From positions 4,898,001 through 4,962,000 of the forward strand of contig CAXXFH010000004.1 of NCBI GenBank assembly GCA_963677085.2: a stretch of 64,000 nt of DNA. Direction: 5' to 3'. The translations under genes were made by a program, and so were the position numbers. The notes beneath the pieces are model-generated. The model had not been told where the DNA came from, made no database searches, and was given only the letters and a program-made list of their open reading frames with translations. This stretch comes from G963677085 sp963677085. Lineage in GTDB: Bacteria > Planctomycetota > Planctomycetia > Pirellulales > Thermoguttaceae. This document shows, one piece after another, positions 17,417 to 26,814 of this stretch (position 1 is its first letter; each line of letters starts with the position of its first letter).

Positions 17417-19435
17417 CTAGCTCCTGCCCTGGCACATCGCCTCGAAGTCGTCTTCGCTAAGCACTGGTACGCCGAGCGATTGGGCCTTGGCCAGTTTGCT
17501 GCCGGCCTTTTCGCCGGCCACGACGTAGTCGGTCTTCTTCGACACGCTGGAAGACGGCCGACCGCCGAGGCGTTCGATTAGCTCGTGGATTTCATCCCGA
17601 GTGTATTTTACCAGCGAGCCCGTAACGACGAACGTCTTGCCTTCAAACGGTCGCTCGCCTTCGGCACCGCCGGTTGCCGGGGTGGTCGATTGCATGGCCA
17701 TGCCCAATTGGCGCAGGTCGTCGATCGTCTGACCGCCGAAGTCGCTGTGGAGAAAGCCGTAGACGCTTTCGGCGATGATCGGGCCGATTTCGTTGATGCC
17801 GCTGAGTTGTTCGACGTCGGCGGCCATGAGTTCGTCGATCGACGCGAAATTCTCGGCCAGCACCGAGGCCACTCTGGCGCCGACGTGGCGAATCGACAGG
17901 GCGTTAAGCAATCGGGCAAGGCCACGTTCTTTGCTGGCTTCAACCCCGGCCAGCAGATTTTCGGCCGACTTTTTGCCCATCCGCTCCAGGCCGACGAGTT
18001 GTTCAAGTGTAAGCCGGTACAAGTCGCCGTAGCTTTGGACCAATTGCTGACCAACGAGTTGGTCGACGAGCTTATCGCCTAGCCCTTCAATGTCCATGGC
18101 GTTACGGCTGGCGAAGAAGCGTAGGCGCTCTTTGAGTTGGGCGGGACACTGGAGGTTGGGGCAACGGATATAAACTCCGCCCTCGTCGCGAACCACGGCC
18201 GTGCCGCACTCGGGACATGCGGTGGGAAAATCGAACTTAGGTGGCTCCTTCTCCCGCAGGTGTTTTTCCACGCGGACCACATGCGGGATGATCTTGCCCG
18301 CCTTTTCGACCACGACCATGTCGCCCGGGCGGACGTCTTTGCGTTCGATCTCGTCGGCATTGTGCAGGCTGGCCCGACTGACCGTGGTGCCTGCGATTTC
18401 GACCGGGTCTAATTCGGCCACCGGCGTAATCGCCCCCGTCTTGCCTACTTGAACACGAATCTCTTTCACCCGGGTTGTAGCTTCGTACTTCTCGAACTTG
18501 TAGGCGATCACCCAGCGAGGACTTTTGGTTGTAGAACCAAGCCGCTCGCGCTGGTCGAAGCGGTTGACCTTCAGCACAAGCCCGTCGATCTCGAAATCGA
18601 GTTCGTGGAGCCGTTCAATCAGCTCTTCACAATGAGTCACGGCCGCCTCGAACGACGCGAAGCACTCCACGTGGGGCGTGGCCGGCAGGCCGTATTCGCG
18701 GAGTTCGTCGAGAAACTCCATGTGCGTTTGAGCCTTCAAACCCTCGACGTAACCCACGCCGTGGCAAAACACCCGAAGGCGCCGCTGGGCACAAATCCGC
18801 GGGTCGAGCTGCCGCACGCTACCGGCCGTTACATTGCGGGTGTTGGCAAACGGCGGCTTGCCCTCCTTTTCCTGCTGCTCGTTGAGCCGCACCAGGTCGG
18901 AATTGGTCATGTAGATCTCGCCGCGCACTTCCAGCACGGGCGGCACATGATTGCGAGCCAACCGCAGGGGTACGTCGACCACGGTGCGCATGTTGTGGGT
19001 GATGTCGTCGCCCACGCGGCCGTTTCCCCGGGTGACACCGCGGACGAATTGGCCGTCTTCGTAGAGCAGCGAGACGGCTACGCCGTCGATCTTCAGTTCC
19101 ACGACCCATTCGATCGACTCGCCCGGCAGAAGCTTGGCTGTGCGTTCGCCGTATTTGCGCAGCTCGTCGAGGCTGTAGGTATTGTCGATCGAGAGCATCG
19201 GCACGCGATGCGCCACCTCGACCAGGCCCTCGACCGGTTGATCGCCGACGCGCTGGGTAGGGCTGTCGGGTGTGACAAGCTCGGGGTGTGTCGCTTCGAG
19301 CTTTTTGAGCCCTTCGATAAGCCGGTCGTACTCGATGTCGGTAATCTCCGGCGCAGCCTCGACGTAGTACTTGCGATCGTGGCGGCGGATATCTTCGCGA
19401 AGCTTGTCGATCGCGCGAGCGGGATCCGAGGGCAT
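17417..19435 (-). CDS. ligA: NAD-dependent DNA ligase LigA
   Basis: 672 residues, the normal length. Domain order is Ia/adenylation with the KxDG nucleophile (Lys115 in ELKIDG) and GVTRGNGRVGDDIT, the OB fold, the zinc finger with CPECG and CPNLQCP, helix-hairpin-helix repeats with MGKKSAENLL and IGPIIAESV, and a C-terminal BRCT domain with GKTFVVTGSL and GSKLAKAQSLGVPVLSEDDF. It seals nicks in replication and repair using NAD+. The start at 19435 fits the conserved length. It is convergent with the sulfatase gene and has no operon partner visible. Confidence 0.97.
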   Translation of the reverse strand: MPSDPARAIDKLREDIRRHDRKYYVEAAPEITDIEYDRLIEGLKKLEATHPELVTPDSPTQRVGDQPVEGLVEVAHRVPMLSIDNTYSLDELRKYGERTAKLLPGESIEWVVELKIDGVAVSLLYEDGQFVRGVTRGNGRVGDDITHNMRTVVDVPLRLARNHVPPVLEVRGEIYMTNSDLVRLNEQQEKEGKPPFANTRNVTAGSVRQLDPRICAQRRLRVFCHGVGYVEGLKAQTHMEFLDELREYGLPATPHVECFASFEAAVTHCEELIERLHELDFEIDGLVLKVNRFDQRERLGSTTKSPRWVIAYKFEKYEATTRVKEIRVQVGKTGAITPVAELDPVEIAGTTVSRASLHNADEIERKDVRPGDMVVVEKAGKIIPHVVRVEKHLREKEPPKFDFPTACPECGTAVVRDEGGVYIRCPNLQCPAQLKERLRFFASRNAMDIEGLGDKLVDQLVGQQLVQSYGDLYRLTLEQLVGLERMGKKSAENLLAGVEASKERGLARLLNALSIRHVGARVASVLAENFASIDELMAADVEQLSGINEIGPIIAESVYGFLHSDFGGQTIDDLRQLGMAMQSTTPATGGAEGERPFEGKTFVVTGSLVKYTRDEIHELIERLGGRPSSSVSKKTDYVVAGEKAGSKLAKAQSLGVPVLSEDDFEAMCQGRS

Positions 19436-19479
19436 GACACATTCCCTTTGGTGTCGTGACTATTGCAACGTCAAGCTCT

Positions 19480-19542
19480 GGGTGCCACGGGCAGCTTGTA
19501 TGCCCGTGTTAAACACTGGCGGACAAGCAGCCAGTGGCACCC
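19480..19542. repeat. GGGTGCCAC hairpin repeat
   Basis: GGGTGCCAC at 19480-19488 and GTGGCACCC at 19534-19542 pair, with an inner GCAGCTTGT/ACAAGCAGC match. It belongs to the same type as 5267-5303 and lies just upstream of ligA. Confidence 0.5.
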
Positions 19543-19650
19543 AACCAGTCCAGAGTTTGAAGTAGCATTACTCGAAGCGGTTTCAAAACCCGGTTTTGGC
19601 TTCGTAACCCCGCCGAACGAATGACTCTGCCACTAGTTTTGAAACGGCTT

Positions 19651-20034
19651 CTAGTTGCAACCGCAGGCCACGGTGCAGGGGCCGTTCATGTCGCGCAACG
19701 GATGCGGGATCAAGCAGAGAAACTTCAGTGGGCCGTTGCCCGTGTTGCGGAACTGGTGTGCCTGATTCGGCGGCACAAAGATAATCGTACCGGCCTGCAA
19801 CGCGTGTTCTTTGGTACCCTCCAGCACCACGCCCGAACCCTCCAACACAAAAACCTCATGCTCATGGGCATGCTGATGGTGGGGCGTGTGTCCGCCGGGA
19901 GCCACCTCGAACTGACGCATCGAAAAGCTCGGCGCGTTGTCTTCCGGACCGATCAGGCATCGAATCTGACAGCCCGCGGCTCCTTCTTGCTGGACGGGCG
20001 TTTGCTGAACTTGCTGGAGGTTGACCACTTTCAT
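19651..20034 (-). CDS. Cupin-domain protein
   Basis: 127 residues from the ATG at 20034, which has GAGAG nine bases upstream; an open frame extends to 20097 but lacks a ribosome site. A single conserved barrel carries the cupin-1 metal motif GGHTPHHQHAHEHEVFVLEG and the cupin-2 part AGTIIFVPPNQAHQFRN. Such small cupins bind a metal and act as sugar isomerases, dioxygenases or binding proteins; the reaction here is unknown. The C-terminus ends with CTVACGCN, a Cys-rich tail that could bind metal. It is flanked by ligA and murD on the same strand. Confidence 0.75.
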   Translation of the reverse strand: MKVVNLQQVQQTPVQQEGAAGCQIRCLIGPEDNAPSFSMRQFEVAPGGHTPHHQHAHEHEVFVLEGSGVVLEGTKEHALQAGTIIFVPPNQAHQFRNTGNGPLKFLCLIPHPLRDMNGPCTVACGCN

Positions 20035-20339
20035 GCGAACATCTCTCGGTTGAGTCAAAATCGATTCACCCACTTGCGGAAAATGCCAATCGTTCAATTA
20101 TAGCAGAGCGGCACGCGTGCTTACACCCGGCATCGGCGCAGCAAAAAACCCCGAGGCAACGACTCCCAGCGCCGCGAGGCTTCCCCCAAGGAATCCTCAC
20201 AGCCGTCGGCCTCGAGGTTCGTGCATAAAATATACCCGAAGGTTTCATGCACTATATTCTTCTATAGCAGTGGACGAAGTTCTGTCAATAGGCAAGGCAC
20301 GGGATGGCGGTCGTTTGGCGCCGCTGTTCGCATCCATGG

Positions 20340-21773
20340 TCACTCTGGATGTGTTGCATCGGTTTCGCACTGGCGTTTCACTCGTTCGGCCAATTGGGTC
20401 ACCAGTTCGACAAACCGCGCACCACGGTGGCGGAAATGCAAAAACTGATCGGTACTGGCGCAGCCGGGCGAAAGGACAATCGCTTCGCCCGGTCGGCTGT
20501 GTACCCAACACCACTGAACCGCTTCGTCGAGCGTTTCCGCGGCCACGAGGGGAAGGTGTGGTGCTGTGTTCCGGGTCTTCTCCAGGAGTTCGTTACGTAC
20601 CGTGCCAAAAAAGGCAACTCCTCGGGCGTTTTGCGCGATAGAGTCTGCCATGTTCGAAAGATCGATACCCTTGTTTCGTCCCCCGGCCAGAAGCCAGACG
20701 GGTTCGTCGATCGCCTCAAGGGCGGCGATGGTCGACTCGGGCGTCGTGGCCGTCGAATCGTTGTAAAACGAACGCCCATCGACTACCGCAAACAGTTCCA
20801 GGCGTTGCGGCAACCCGCGGTAGCCAGACAGCCCTTTGCGGATGGCATCTTCCGTGCAACCGACCGCTAGGGCGGCGGCCGTCGCTAGTCGCGCGTCGAG
20901 ACGGTTGTGCTCACCGGGCAATCGCAACGGTGGGATATTCTGATCGTCGGGCAGCGCTACAAGGCGGCCTGCGACGAACTCGGCCCATGAGGCCACCTCC
21001 GGGTTGAACGTGTTGAGCACGGCCACGTCGTCGGCAGTCTGTCCACGGAGTATCCGCTGCTTGGCTGCTGCGTAATGCGGGAAGCTTCCGTGCCAGTCGA
21101 GATGGTTCGGCGTGCAACTGGTCACAACAGCCGCGTGCGGCATGGGGGCGTCGTCGGCCAGATGCCAAAGCTGAAAGCTGCTGATTTCCAGCACGACCCA
21201 ATCGTCAGCCTGGATCTGATCGAGTTGATCCAACAGACTACCGCCCAGGTTGCCGCCGAGCCATACGCGGCGCGTGGCTTCCGTGGCGGTGGCCGCGCGG
21301 AGGATGGCCGCGCGGAGGATGGCCGCGATCATGGCCGCCGTGGTCGATTTGCCGTTGGAACCGGTGACACCGATGACCTTCGCCGAACATTCCCGCAGAA
21401 AAAGTTCCATTTCGCTGGTCAGCGTGGCCCCGGCGTCTCGGGCGAGCTGAAGCAATGGATTTTCGGGCCGAACCGCGGGATTGACCACGACCAAGTCGGC
21501 GTGGCGGAAGTCGTCCGGCCGGTGGCCTCCCAGGTGGTAGGTGGCAATCGGCTCGCCGCGCAACTCGGTCAGCGATTCGGCGAGCGAGGCCTCTTCGGCC
21601 AGATCGGTCACGGTAACCAGGGCCCCCTGTCGGGTGAGCCAACGCGCGGCGGCCACTCCACCGCCGAAGCGACCAAGGCCCATGACGGTCGCCCGTTTGG
21701 CGTGCCAGACCGATTGGGCTATCTTTGGTTTCCCTCTTGAGGGTGGTTTTGCGTATTCGGATGGGGTTTTCAC
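20340..21773 (-). CDS. murD: UDP-N-acetylmuramoyl-L-alanine:D-glutamate ligase MurD
   Basis: 477 residues. Motifs are VMGLGRFGGGVAAARW (UDP-binding Rossmann), IGVTGSNGKSTT (ATP P-loop), HNRLDARLATAAALAVG, and YNDSTATTPESTIAALEA. It adds D-Glu to UDP-MurNAc-L-Ala in the cytoplasm for peptidoglycan. The normal size is about 440-460; the extra length is an N-terminal extension and a duplicated ILRAA segment just after the P-loop helix. The start could be later than 21773, because the first 20 or so residues are not conserved. No other mur gene is adjacent, so it lies outside a dcw cluster. Confidence 0.93.
   Translation of the reverse strand: MKTPSEYAKPPSRGKPKIAQSVWHAKRATVMGLGRFGGGVAAARWLTRQGALVTVTDLAEEASLAESLTELRGEPIATYHLGGHRPDDFRHADLVVVNPAVRPENPLLQLARDAGATLTSEMELFLRECSAKVIGVTGSNGKSTTAAMIAAILRAAILRAATATEATRRVWLGGNLGGSLLDQLDQIQADDWVVLEISSFQLWHLADDAPMPHAAVVTSCTPNHLDWHGSFPHYAAAKQRILRGQTADDVAVLNTFNPEVASWAEFVAGRLVALPDDQNIPPLRLPGEHNRLDARLATAAALAVGCTEDAIRKGLSGYRGLPQRLELFAVVDGRSFYNDSTATTPESTIAALEAIDEPVWLLAGGRNKGIDLSNMADSIAQNARGVAFFGTVRNELLEKTRNTAPHLPLVAAETLDEAVQWCWVHSRPGEAIVLSPGCASTDQFLHFRHRGARFVELVTQLAERVKRQCETDATHPE
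21291..21320. repeat. 15-bp tandem duplication inside murD
   Basis: GGCCGCGCGGAGGAT occurs twice in a row (21291-21305, 21306-21320) and the first six bases begin a third time. In the protein it duplicates the five residues AAILR near the ATP-binding helix. It is in frame, so the gene stays open. Confidence 0.85.
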
Positions 21774-21886
21774 AAAAACCTGACCACTTCAGTGTTAATC
21801 CCACGCACGGCAGGTGCAATTACTATTCGCGGGGCTACTTGTCTAGACCGATCTGGCCCAATTGTCTCACTGGGGAGGGAAAACCT

Positions 21887-22768
21887 ATGTTCCTGCGATC
21901 TATTATTGCATCCGTTACAGTGGTTGGAATCCTCGTTGGTTTGGCCGTTCCGGCCTCGGCCGAGTTCACCGATCCGACGAGCATTTCCGGGCTGATGCTC
22001 TGGCTCGATGCCCAGGACATCCAAGCCGATGGCACGGCGACAACCGCCGGCACGACCGTCTCGACTTGGAAAGACAAATCGGGCAACGGAAAGGATGCCA
22101 CCGCAACGGGCGATCCCATGACCGCGGTCTTCAGCGACGGGACGCTGGGCAACCAGGGCGTGGTCGGCTTCGACGGCGACGACTTTTTTACCGCCCCGGT
22201 TGATATCTCCGCGGGCACCACTCCCCAGGCAACGGTCATCGCGGTCTACAAGTGGCTAGGCGACGACACTTCGGGCCTCTGGGGAAACGACAATGGTATT
22301 TGGGATCGCTTCGTGTTGCTGAACCACTCGGCCGGCGAGGGAGTGAGCAAGGGTAGCGGAATGCAAGTGATCGACGAGTTGAACGATTCCTCACGCGGTT
22401 TTGGAATTCTCAGCGTGGCATATAACAAGGATGTTGCCAACGGATCGCGCGCATTGCTCGACGGCGCCAAACCGGCGGCCTGGACTTCCTCGGCCTTTAC
22501 CGAAACGACCAATGGCGACTATGGCAATTCAACCCTTACTATTGGCGCGATTAATGGCAGCCCCAATAGCCCGGCTGAAGTCGACATCGCGGAACTGCTC
22601 GTCTACAACAAAGTGCTCACCCTGGCCGAAGAAAACCAAGTGGGCTACTACCTGCAGGAGAAGTACTCGCTGACTGGCGATTACGTGCCCGAGCCGGGTT
22701 CAATCGTGTTGTTTGTCATCGCGGCCATCGCGCTACTCGGTTGGCGTTGGCGTTCGATTCGACCGTAG
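21887..22768 (+). CDS. PEP-CTERM-anchored LamG-like secreted protein
   Basis: 293 residues. A signal peptide (IIASVTVVGILVGLAVPASA) is followed by a concanavalin-like/LamG domain beginning ISGLMLWLDAQDI, with TWKDKSGNGKDAT and a last strand VDIAELLVYNKVL. The C-terminus is a PEP-CTERM sorting signal: VPEPGS, a hydrophobic helix, and WRWR. Such proteins are cut and anchored by an exosortase, which must be encoded elsewhere. GGGGAGGG at 21872-21879 decides the ATG at 21887. It is divergent from murD. LamG domains bind carbohydrates; the ligand is unknown. Confidence 0.88.
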   Translation: MFLRSIIASVTVVGILVGLAVPASAEFTDPTSISGLMLWLDAQDIQADGTATTAGTTVSTWKDKSGNGKDATATGDPMTAVFSDGTLGNQGVVGFDGDDFFTAPVDISAGTTPQATVIAVYKWLGDDTSGLWGNDNGIWDRFVLLNHSAGEGVSKGSGMQVIDELNDSSRGFGILSVAYNKDVANGSRALLDGAKPAAWTSSAFTETTNGDYGNSTLTIGAINGSPNSPAEVDIAELLVYNKVLTLAEENQVGYYLQEKYSLTGDYVPEPGSIVLFVIAAIALLGWRWRSIRP

Positions 22769-22770
22769 AC

Positions 22771-24114
22771 TCAACGTTCGTCGATCGGCACGTAGTCGGT
22801 CTTCTGCTCGCCGATGTACACCTGTCGCGGCCGGAAAATACGGCTGTTGGGGTCGTCGTGTTGTTCTTTCCATTGGGCGATCCATCCCGGCAGACGTCCG
22901 ATGGCAAAGCAAACCGTAAACATGTTCGTGGGAATACCCATCGATCGCAGCAGGATACCGCTGTAAAAATCGACGTTCGGGTAAAGTTTCCGGTCGACGA
23001 AGTAGGGGTCTTTCAGGGCGAGTTCTTCGAGCTTTCGGGCGATGTCCAATAGCGGGTCGGGCTGCTTTAATTGCGCGAACACCCGATCGCACGCCTGCTT
23101 GAGAATCTTCGCTCGCGGATCGTAGTTCCGATACACCCGATGTCCGAAGCCGTACAACCGAAACGGCTTTTCTTTGTCCTTGGCGTCGCGGATGCACTGC
23201 TCGGGCGAAATTCCTCCCTTGTGGATCTGTTCGAGCATTTCGACCACTTCCACGTTGGCCCCGCCGTGCAGCGATCCCCACAGGGCACACACGCCTGCGG
23301 CGCACGAGGCGAACAGGTTAGCCCGCGAGGAACCCACCACGCGCACCGTCGAGGTGCTGCAATTCTGCTCGTGGTCGGCGTGGAGGATGAAGATCAGGTT
23401 CAGCGCATCTTCGATTTCCGGCGTCACGATGTATTGCTTGTACGGCAACGAAAACATCATGTGCAGGAAATTGGCACAGTAGCGCAGATTGGGATCGGGA
23501 TAGATAAACGGAAGTCCCTGCGAACGTCGGTAAGCGTAGGCGGCAATCGTTCGGACCTTGCTGATCAGCTTGGCAGCCACCTCGACGAACGACTCCCGGT
23601 CTTCGATATCGAGAAATTCCTGGTAATAGTAGGAGAGATTGCTCAGCGTGGCCGAAAGGATGGCCATCGGTGGGGCGTCGACCGGAATGTGTTGATATTG
23701 GTGCCGGAGGCCTTCGTGCAACAGTTCCCGCTCGGTCAACATGTTGCTGAATTCGCTCAGTTCGTCGCGGCGAGGTAGGTGACCAAACATCAACAGCCAG
23801 GCGGCCTCAACGAAGTTGGGATTCTCGGTGAACTGTTCGATAGGGATTCCCCGATAGCGCAGGATGCCCTTCTCGCCGTCGATAAACGTGATGGCGCTTC
23901 GGCAGGCGGCCGTGTTGCCCAGGGCCGGGTCGTAGGTCGTTAGTCCGGTGTCTTGCCTTAGCCGGGTGATGTCGATAGCACGTTCCCCTTCAGAACCGAT
24001 AATCACCGGCAGCTCGATTTTTTGATCGCCAACAACCAAGGTCGCAGTTGACCGGTTTTCTTTCGCGTTCACTTGTACACCCTTCAGGTAAGAGAGAGAC
24101 CCAACAGAAGACAT
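22771..24114 (-). CDS. gltA: Citrate synthase
   Basis: 447 residues, long (hexameric, type II) form. It has the N-terminal beta domain (TLVVGDQKIELPVI), the catalytic His in LWGSLHGGANVEVVEML, the second His in GFGHRVYRNYDPRAK, and Asp in NVDFYSGILL. It condenses oxaloacetate and acetyl-CoA, opening the TCA cycle. The start may be the GTG at 24072 rather than 24114, because GAAGGG lies seven bases upstream of it while the ATG at 24114 has only a weak site; the product would then begin near NAKENRST. It ends two bases from the convergent PEP-CTERM gene. Confidence 0.95.
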   Translation of the reverse strand: MSSVGSLSYLKGVQVNAKENRSTATLVVGDQKIELPVIIGSEGERAIDITRLRQDTGLTTYDPALGNTAACRSAITFIDGEKGILRYRGIPIEQFTENPNFVEAAWLLMFGHLPRRDELSEFSNMLTERELLHEGLRHQYQHIPVDAPPMAILSATLSNLSYYYQEFLDIEDRESFVEVAAKLISKVRTIAAYAYRRSQGLPFIYPDPNLRYCANFLHMMFSLPYKQYIVTPEIEDALNLIFILHADHEQNCSTSTVRVVGSSRANLFASCAAGVCALWGSLHGGANVEVVEMLEQIHKGGISPEQCIRDAKDKEKPFRLYGFGHRVYRNYDPRAKILKQACDRVFAQLKQPDPLLDIARKLEELALKDPYFVDRKLYPNVDFYSGILLRSMGIPTNMFTVCFAIGRLPGWIAQWKEQHDDPNSRIFRPRQVYIGEQKTDYVPIDER

Positions 24115-24554
24115 AGATTACGCTTTCCCGGTTCGCGTGCAAGTGGTGGGTGGTCGGTGCCAGAAAAGAAAAAAGGGGGCCATGGGGGCCTGACTTTGGG
24201 GGCCGAACGAAGGATATCCTCCCATTTCGCGACGGCCCAGGAGACGTTTTGCCCCGTTTGTTCGCCCGAAAACGGCCAGAGGCCAGCCAATGGAGGCCGA
24301 GCGTGTGTTCTGGCTGGCAACACGTTCGTGCTGGGGCACCCAATACGTGGCCTAACCATCCACTACCGCTGGCCGGTCACGCGGTGGCCGCCGTTTTTCC
24401 TCACCCGTTTCTCCTTCCGATGGCCGATTTGCGGTACCACCGGCACCGGGGTATTATGGAACCGACTTGTCGTTAGACATCAGGGCGTTCGGACGCAGTG
24501 GTCGTGCCGGTGCCGTGTGGTTGCAGACATCTATGGCCAGAAGCGGAGGTTCCC
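24115..24554. other. Intergenic region between divergent citrate synthase and sulfatase genes
   Basis: About 440 bases holding the promoters of both divergent genes. A G-rich tract near 24170-24210 contains GGGGGCCATGGGGGCC, an imperfect palindrome preceded by an A-rich run. Reading frames here run through in several phases with no ribosome site, so I see no gene. Confidence 0.5.
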
Positions 24555-26042
24555 ATGTTACGGTATCTGTCCGAGTTCTTCGTCTTCGTAGTACTCTTTG
24601 CTACCTTGCTGGTTTCAGCCGAGCGTCCGGCGTTGGCCGACGACAAACTCCCCAACATCGTAATCGTTTTCACCGACGACCAGGGCTACCAGGACGTGGG
24701 CTGTTTCGGTTCGCCCGACATTGAAACTCCCAACCTCGACCGCATTGCCGACGAGGGAATGCGGTTTACGAACTTCTACGTCTCGCAGGCCGTGTGCTCG
24801 GCATCGCGGGCGTCGCTGATGACCGGTTGCTACAATGTACGGATTGGCATTCTTGGAGCCCTGTCGCCCAAGTCGAACCACGGCATCAACGCCGACGAAA
24901 TGACCCTGGCCGAACTGGTCAAGCAAAAGGGCTACGCCACGGCCATCTACGGCAAGTGGCACCTGGGCCATCACCCCAAGTTCCTGCCGACCAACCATGG
25001 GTTCGACGAGTATTTCGGGCTGCCTTACTCCAATGACATGTGGCCCTATCACCCGCGCTACGCCGGGCTTCCGATCGATGCGCCCGAACGGCGGAAGGTC
25101 TATCCCGACCTGCCGCTGATTGAAAACACGAAGGTTTGGCGGAGGCCCGTTACGCCGGAGGACCAAACGCACCTGACCACCTGGTATACCGAACGAGCGG
25201 TCGGCTTCATCGACAAAAACAAAGATCGGCCGTTTCTGCTCTACGTGCCGCAAAGCATGCCTCACGCGCCGCTCTACGTTTCCGAGAAGTTCAAGGGCAA
25301 GTCGAAACGTGGGCTCTATGGCGACGTGATCATGGAAATCGATTGGTCAGTCGGCCAGATCCTCGGGGCGCTTAAGCGTAACGGCCTGGACGACAACACC
25401 CTGGTCATCTTCACCTCGGACAACGGCCCATGGCTTTCCTACGGCGATCATGGCGGCTGTGCGCTGCCGTTGCGCGAGGGCAAGGGCACGATGTTCGACG
25501 GCGGCTGCCGCGAGGCCTGCATTATGCGGTGGCCGGGGCATATTCCGTCGGGCAAGGTCTGTGATGAAGTGGCGGCCACAATCGACATCCTCCCGACAGT
25601 TGCCGAAATCACCGCCACGAAACTGCCCGAGCACGCGATCGACGGGCGCAGCATTCTTCCACTGATGCTCGGCGAGCCGGGGGCCAAAAGTCCGCACGAG
25701 GCGTACTATATGTACTACGGTGCCGAACTGCAGGCCGTGCGTAGTGGACGTTGGAAGTTGCACTTCCCCCATGGTTACCGTACGCTCGACGGGCGCCCTG
25801 GCGGCACCGGTGGGTTGCCGGTACCCTATAGCTATAAGAAGACTGGTTTGGAGCTCTACGACTTGCAGAACGACATTGGCGAAACGACCAACGTGGCCGA
25901 TAAACACCCGGAGGTCGTCAAAAAACTGCAAGCCTACGCCGAGGTCGCGCGGGCGGATCTTGGCGACTCGCGCACGAAACGCAAGGGAAGCGGAGTCCGC
26001 CAGCCGGGCCACCTGCAACCGGGAGACCCTATGGCGCCGTAG
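24555..26042 (+). CDS. Secreted sulfatase, no. 2
   Basis: 495 residues. The signal peptide is FFVFVVLFATLLVSAERPALA. The mature part starts LPNIVIVFTDDQGYQDVGCFG with the metal-binding Asp pair, the formylglycine motif is CSASR (Cys81), and later motifs are YGKWHLGHH and FTSDNGPW. The GCGGAGG at 24543-24549 decides the ATG at 24555. The C-terminus carries the family's usual 'YDLQNDIGETTNVADKHP' element. It hydrolyses sulfate esters in the periplasm or outside. It differs clearly from sulfatase 1, so the substrate is probably different. Confidence 0.9.
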   Translation: MLRYLSEFFVFVVLFATLLVSAERPALADDKLPNIVIVFTDDQGYQDVGCFGSPDIETPNLDRIADEGMRFTNFYVSQAVCSASRASLMTGCYNVRIGILGALSPKSNHGINADEMTLAELVKQKGYATAIYGKWHLGHHPKFLPTNHGFDEYFGLPYSNDMWPYHPRYAGLPIDAPERRKVYPDLPLIENTKVWRRPVTPEDQTHLTTWYTERAVGFIDKNKDRPFLLYVPQSMPHAPLYVSEKFKGKSKRGLYGDVIMEIDWSVGQILGALKRNGLDDNTLVIFTSDNGPWLSYGDHGGCALPLREGKGTMFDGGCREACIMRWPGHIPSGKVCDEVAATIDILPTVAEITATKLPEHAIDGRSILPLMLGEPGAKSPHEAYYMYYGAELQAVRSGRWKLHFPHGYRTLDGRPGGTGGLPVPYSYKKTGLELYDLQNDIGETTNVADKHPEVVKKLQAYAEVARADLGDSRTKRKGSGVRQPGHLQPGDPMAP

Positions 26043-26056
26043 TACGATTGCCCCCT

Positions 26057-26081
26057 GGTTCCCAAGCTCCAACTTGGGACC
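26057..26081. repeat. GGTTCCCAAG hairpin repeat
   Basis: GGTTCCCAAG and its near-complement CTTGGGACC form a stem in the short gap after sulfatase 2. Relatives are at 53970-53995 and 54275-54300. Confidence 0.6.
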
Positions 26082-26116
26082 GAGTAGAATTGCTCAACGT
26101 AACCCGAACACATTCC

Positions 26117-26653
26117 ATGTCTCACAACACGATCAACTCGCCCGATATCGACCGCTGCACGAATGCCGACTTCGAGGCGATCTTCGATATCGTCAATCAG
26201 GCGGCCGACGCTTATCGGGAGGTGATCCCGGAAGATCGCTGGAAAGAACCTTACATGCCGCGTGAGGAACTGCGGCACGAAATCGATGCCGGCGTCGTCT
26301 TCTGGGGATATCGGGTCGACGGTCAACTCGTCGGCATTATGGGAATCCAGGACGTGAAGGACGTAACGCTCATCCGCCATGCCTACGTCCGCACGTCGCA
26401 GCAGAAGTCGGGCATCGGCGGCATGCTTATCGGCCACCTGTGTGCCGAAGCGCAACGTCCCATGTTGGTGGGTACGTGGGCCGATGCCACCTGGGCCGTT
26501 CGCTTCTACCAGAAACACGGCTTCCGCTTGGTTCCTGTTGACACAAAGAATCGGTTGCTGAAGACCTACTGGGACATCCCCGAGCGACAGGTGGAGACCT
26601 CCGTGGTCCTGGCCGACGCCCGCTGGTTGGCCGAGAATCCCGGCGCCGTGTGA
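26117..26653 (+). CDS. GNAT-family N-acetyltransferase
   Basis: 178 residues from the ATG at 26117. The GNAT core is visible: the acetyl-CoA loop region HAYVRTSQQKSGIGGMLIGHL, with QxSGIG in place of the Q/RxxGxG/A motif, then WADATWAVRFYQKHGFRLV, the typical last helix-strand. It transfers an acetyl group from acetyl-CoA to an amine of an unknown small molecule or protein. The frame is open to 26048, but that stretch consists of a hairpin repeat, so the later start is preferred. Confidence 0.85.
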   Translation: MSHNTINSPDIDRCTNADFEAIFDIVNQAADAYREVIPEDRWKEPYMPREELRHEIDAGVVFWGYRVDGQLVGIMGIQDVKDVTLIRHAYVRTSQQKSGIGGMLIGHLCAEAQRPMLVGTWADATWAVRFYQKHGFRLVPVDTKNRLLKTYWDIPERQVETSVVLADARWLAENPGAV

Positions 26654-26676
26654 TCGGCGAGTTCGGGTTTTCTTCG

Positions 26677-26698
26677 TTCCCACGCTGTAGCGTGGGAA
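26677..26698. repeat. TTCCCACGCT hairpin repeat
   Basis: Ten-base perfect stem TTCCCACGCT/AGCGTGGGAA with a two-base loop, just after the GNAT gene. It is a probable transcript-end hairpin from a dispersed repeat family. Confidence 0.6.
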
Positions 26699-26814
26699 TC
26701 AGGGGATTTTTCCTGCCCAACCCTACGGCCGGGCGTCTGGATTCGCCACGCACGGAATGCTACCATGCAGGGCATTGTTCACTTCGCAGTTAGCGGCAAC
26801 CGGGAGTCGGAATA

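Noticed and set aside
24064..24114. ATG at 24114 as the certain start of citrate synthase
   Set aside because: Not accepted as certain because the GTG at 24072 has a much better ribosome site. The longer version is kept with a note.
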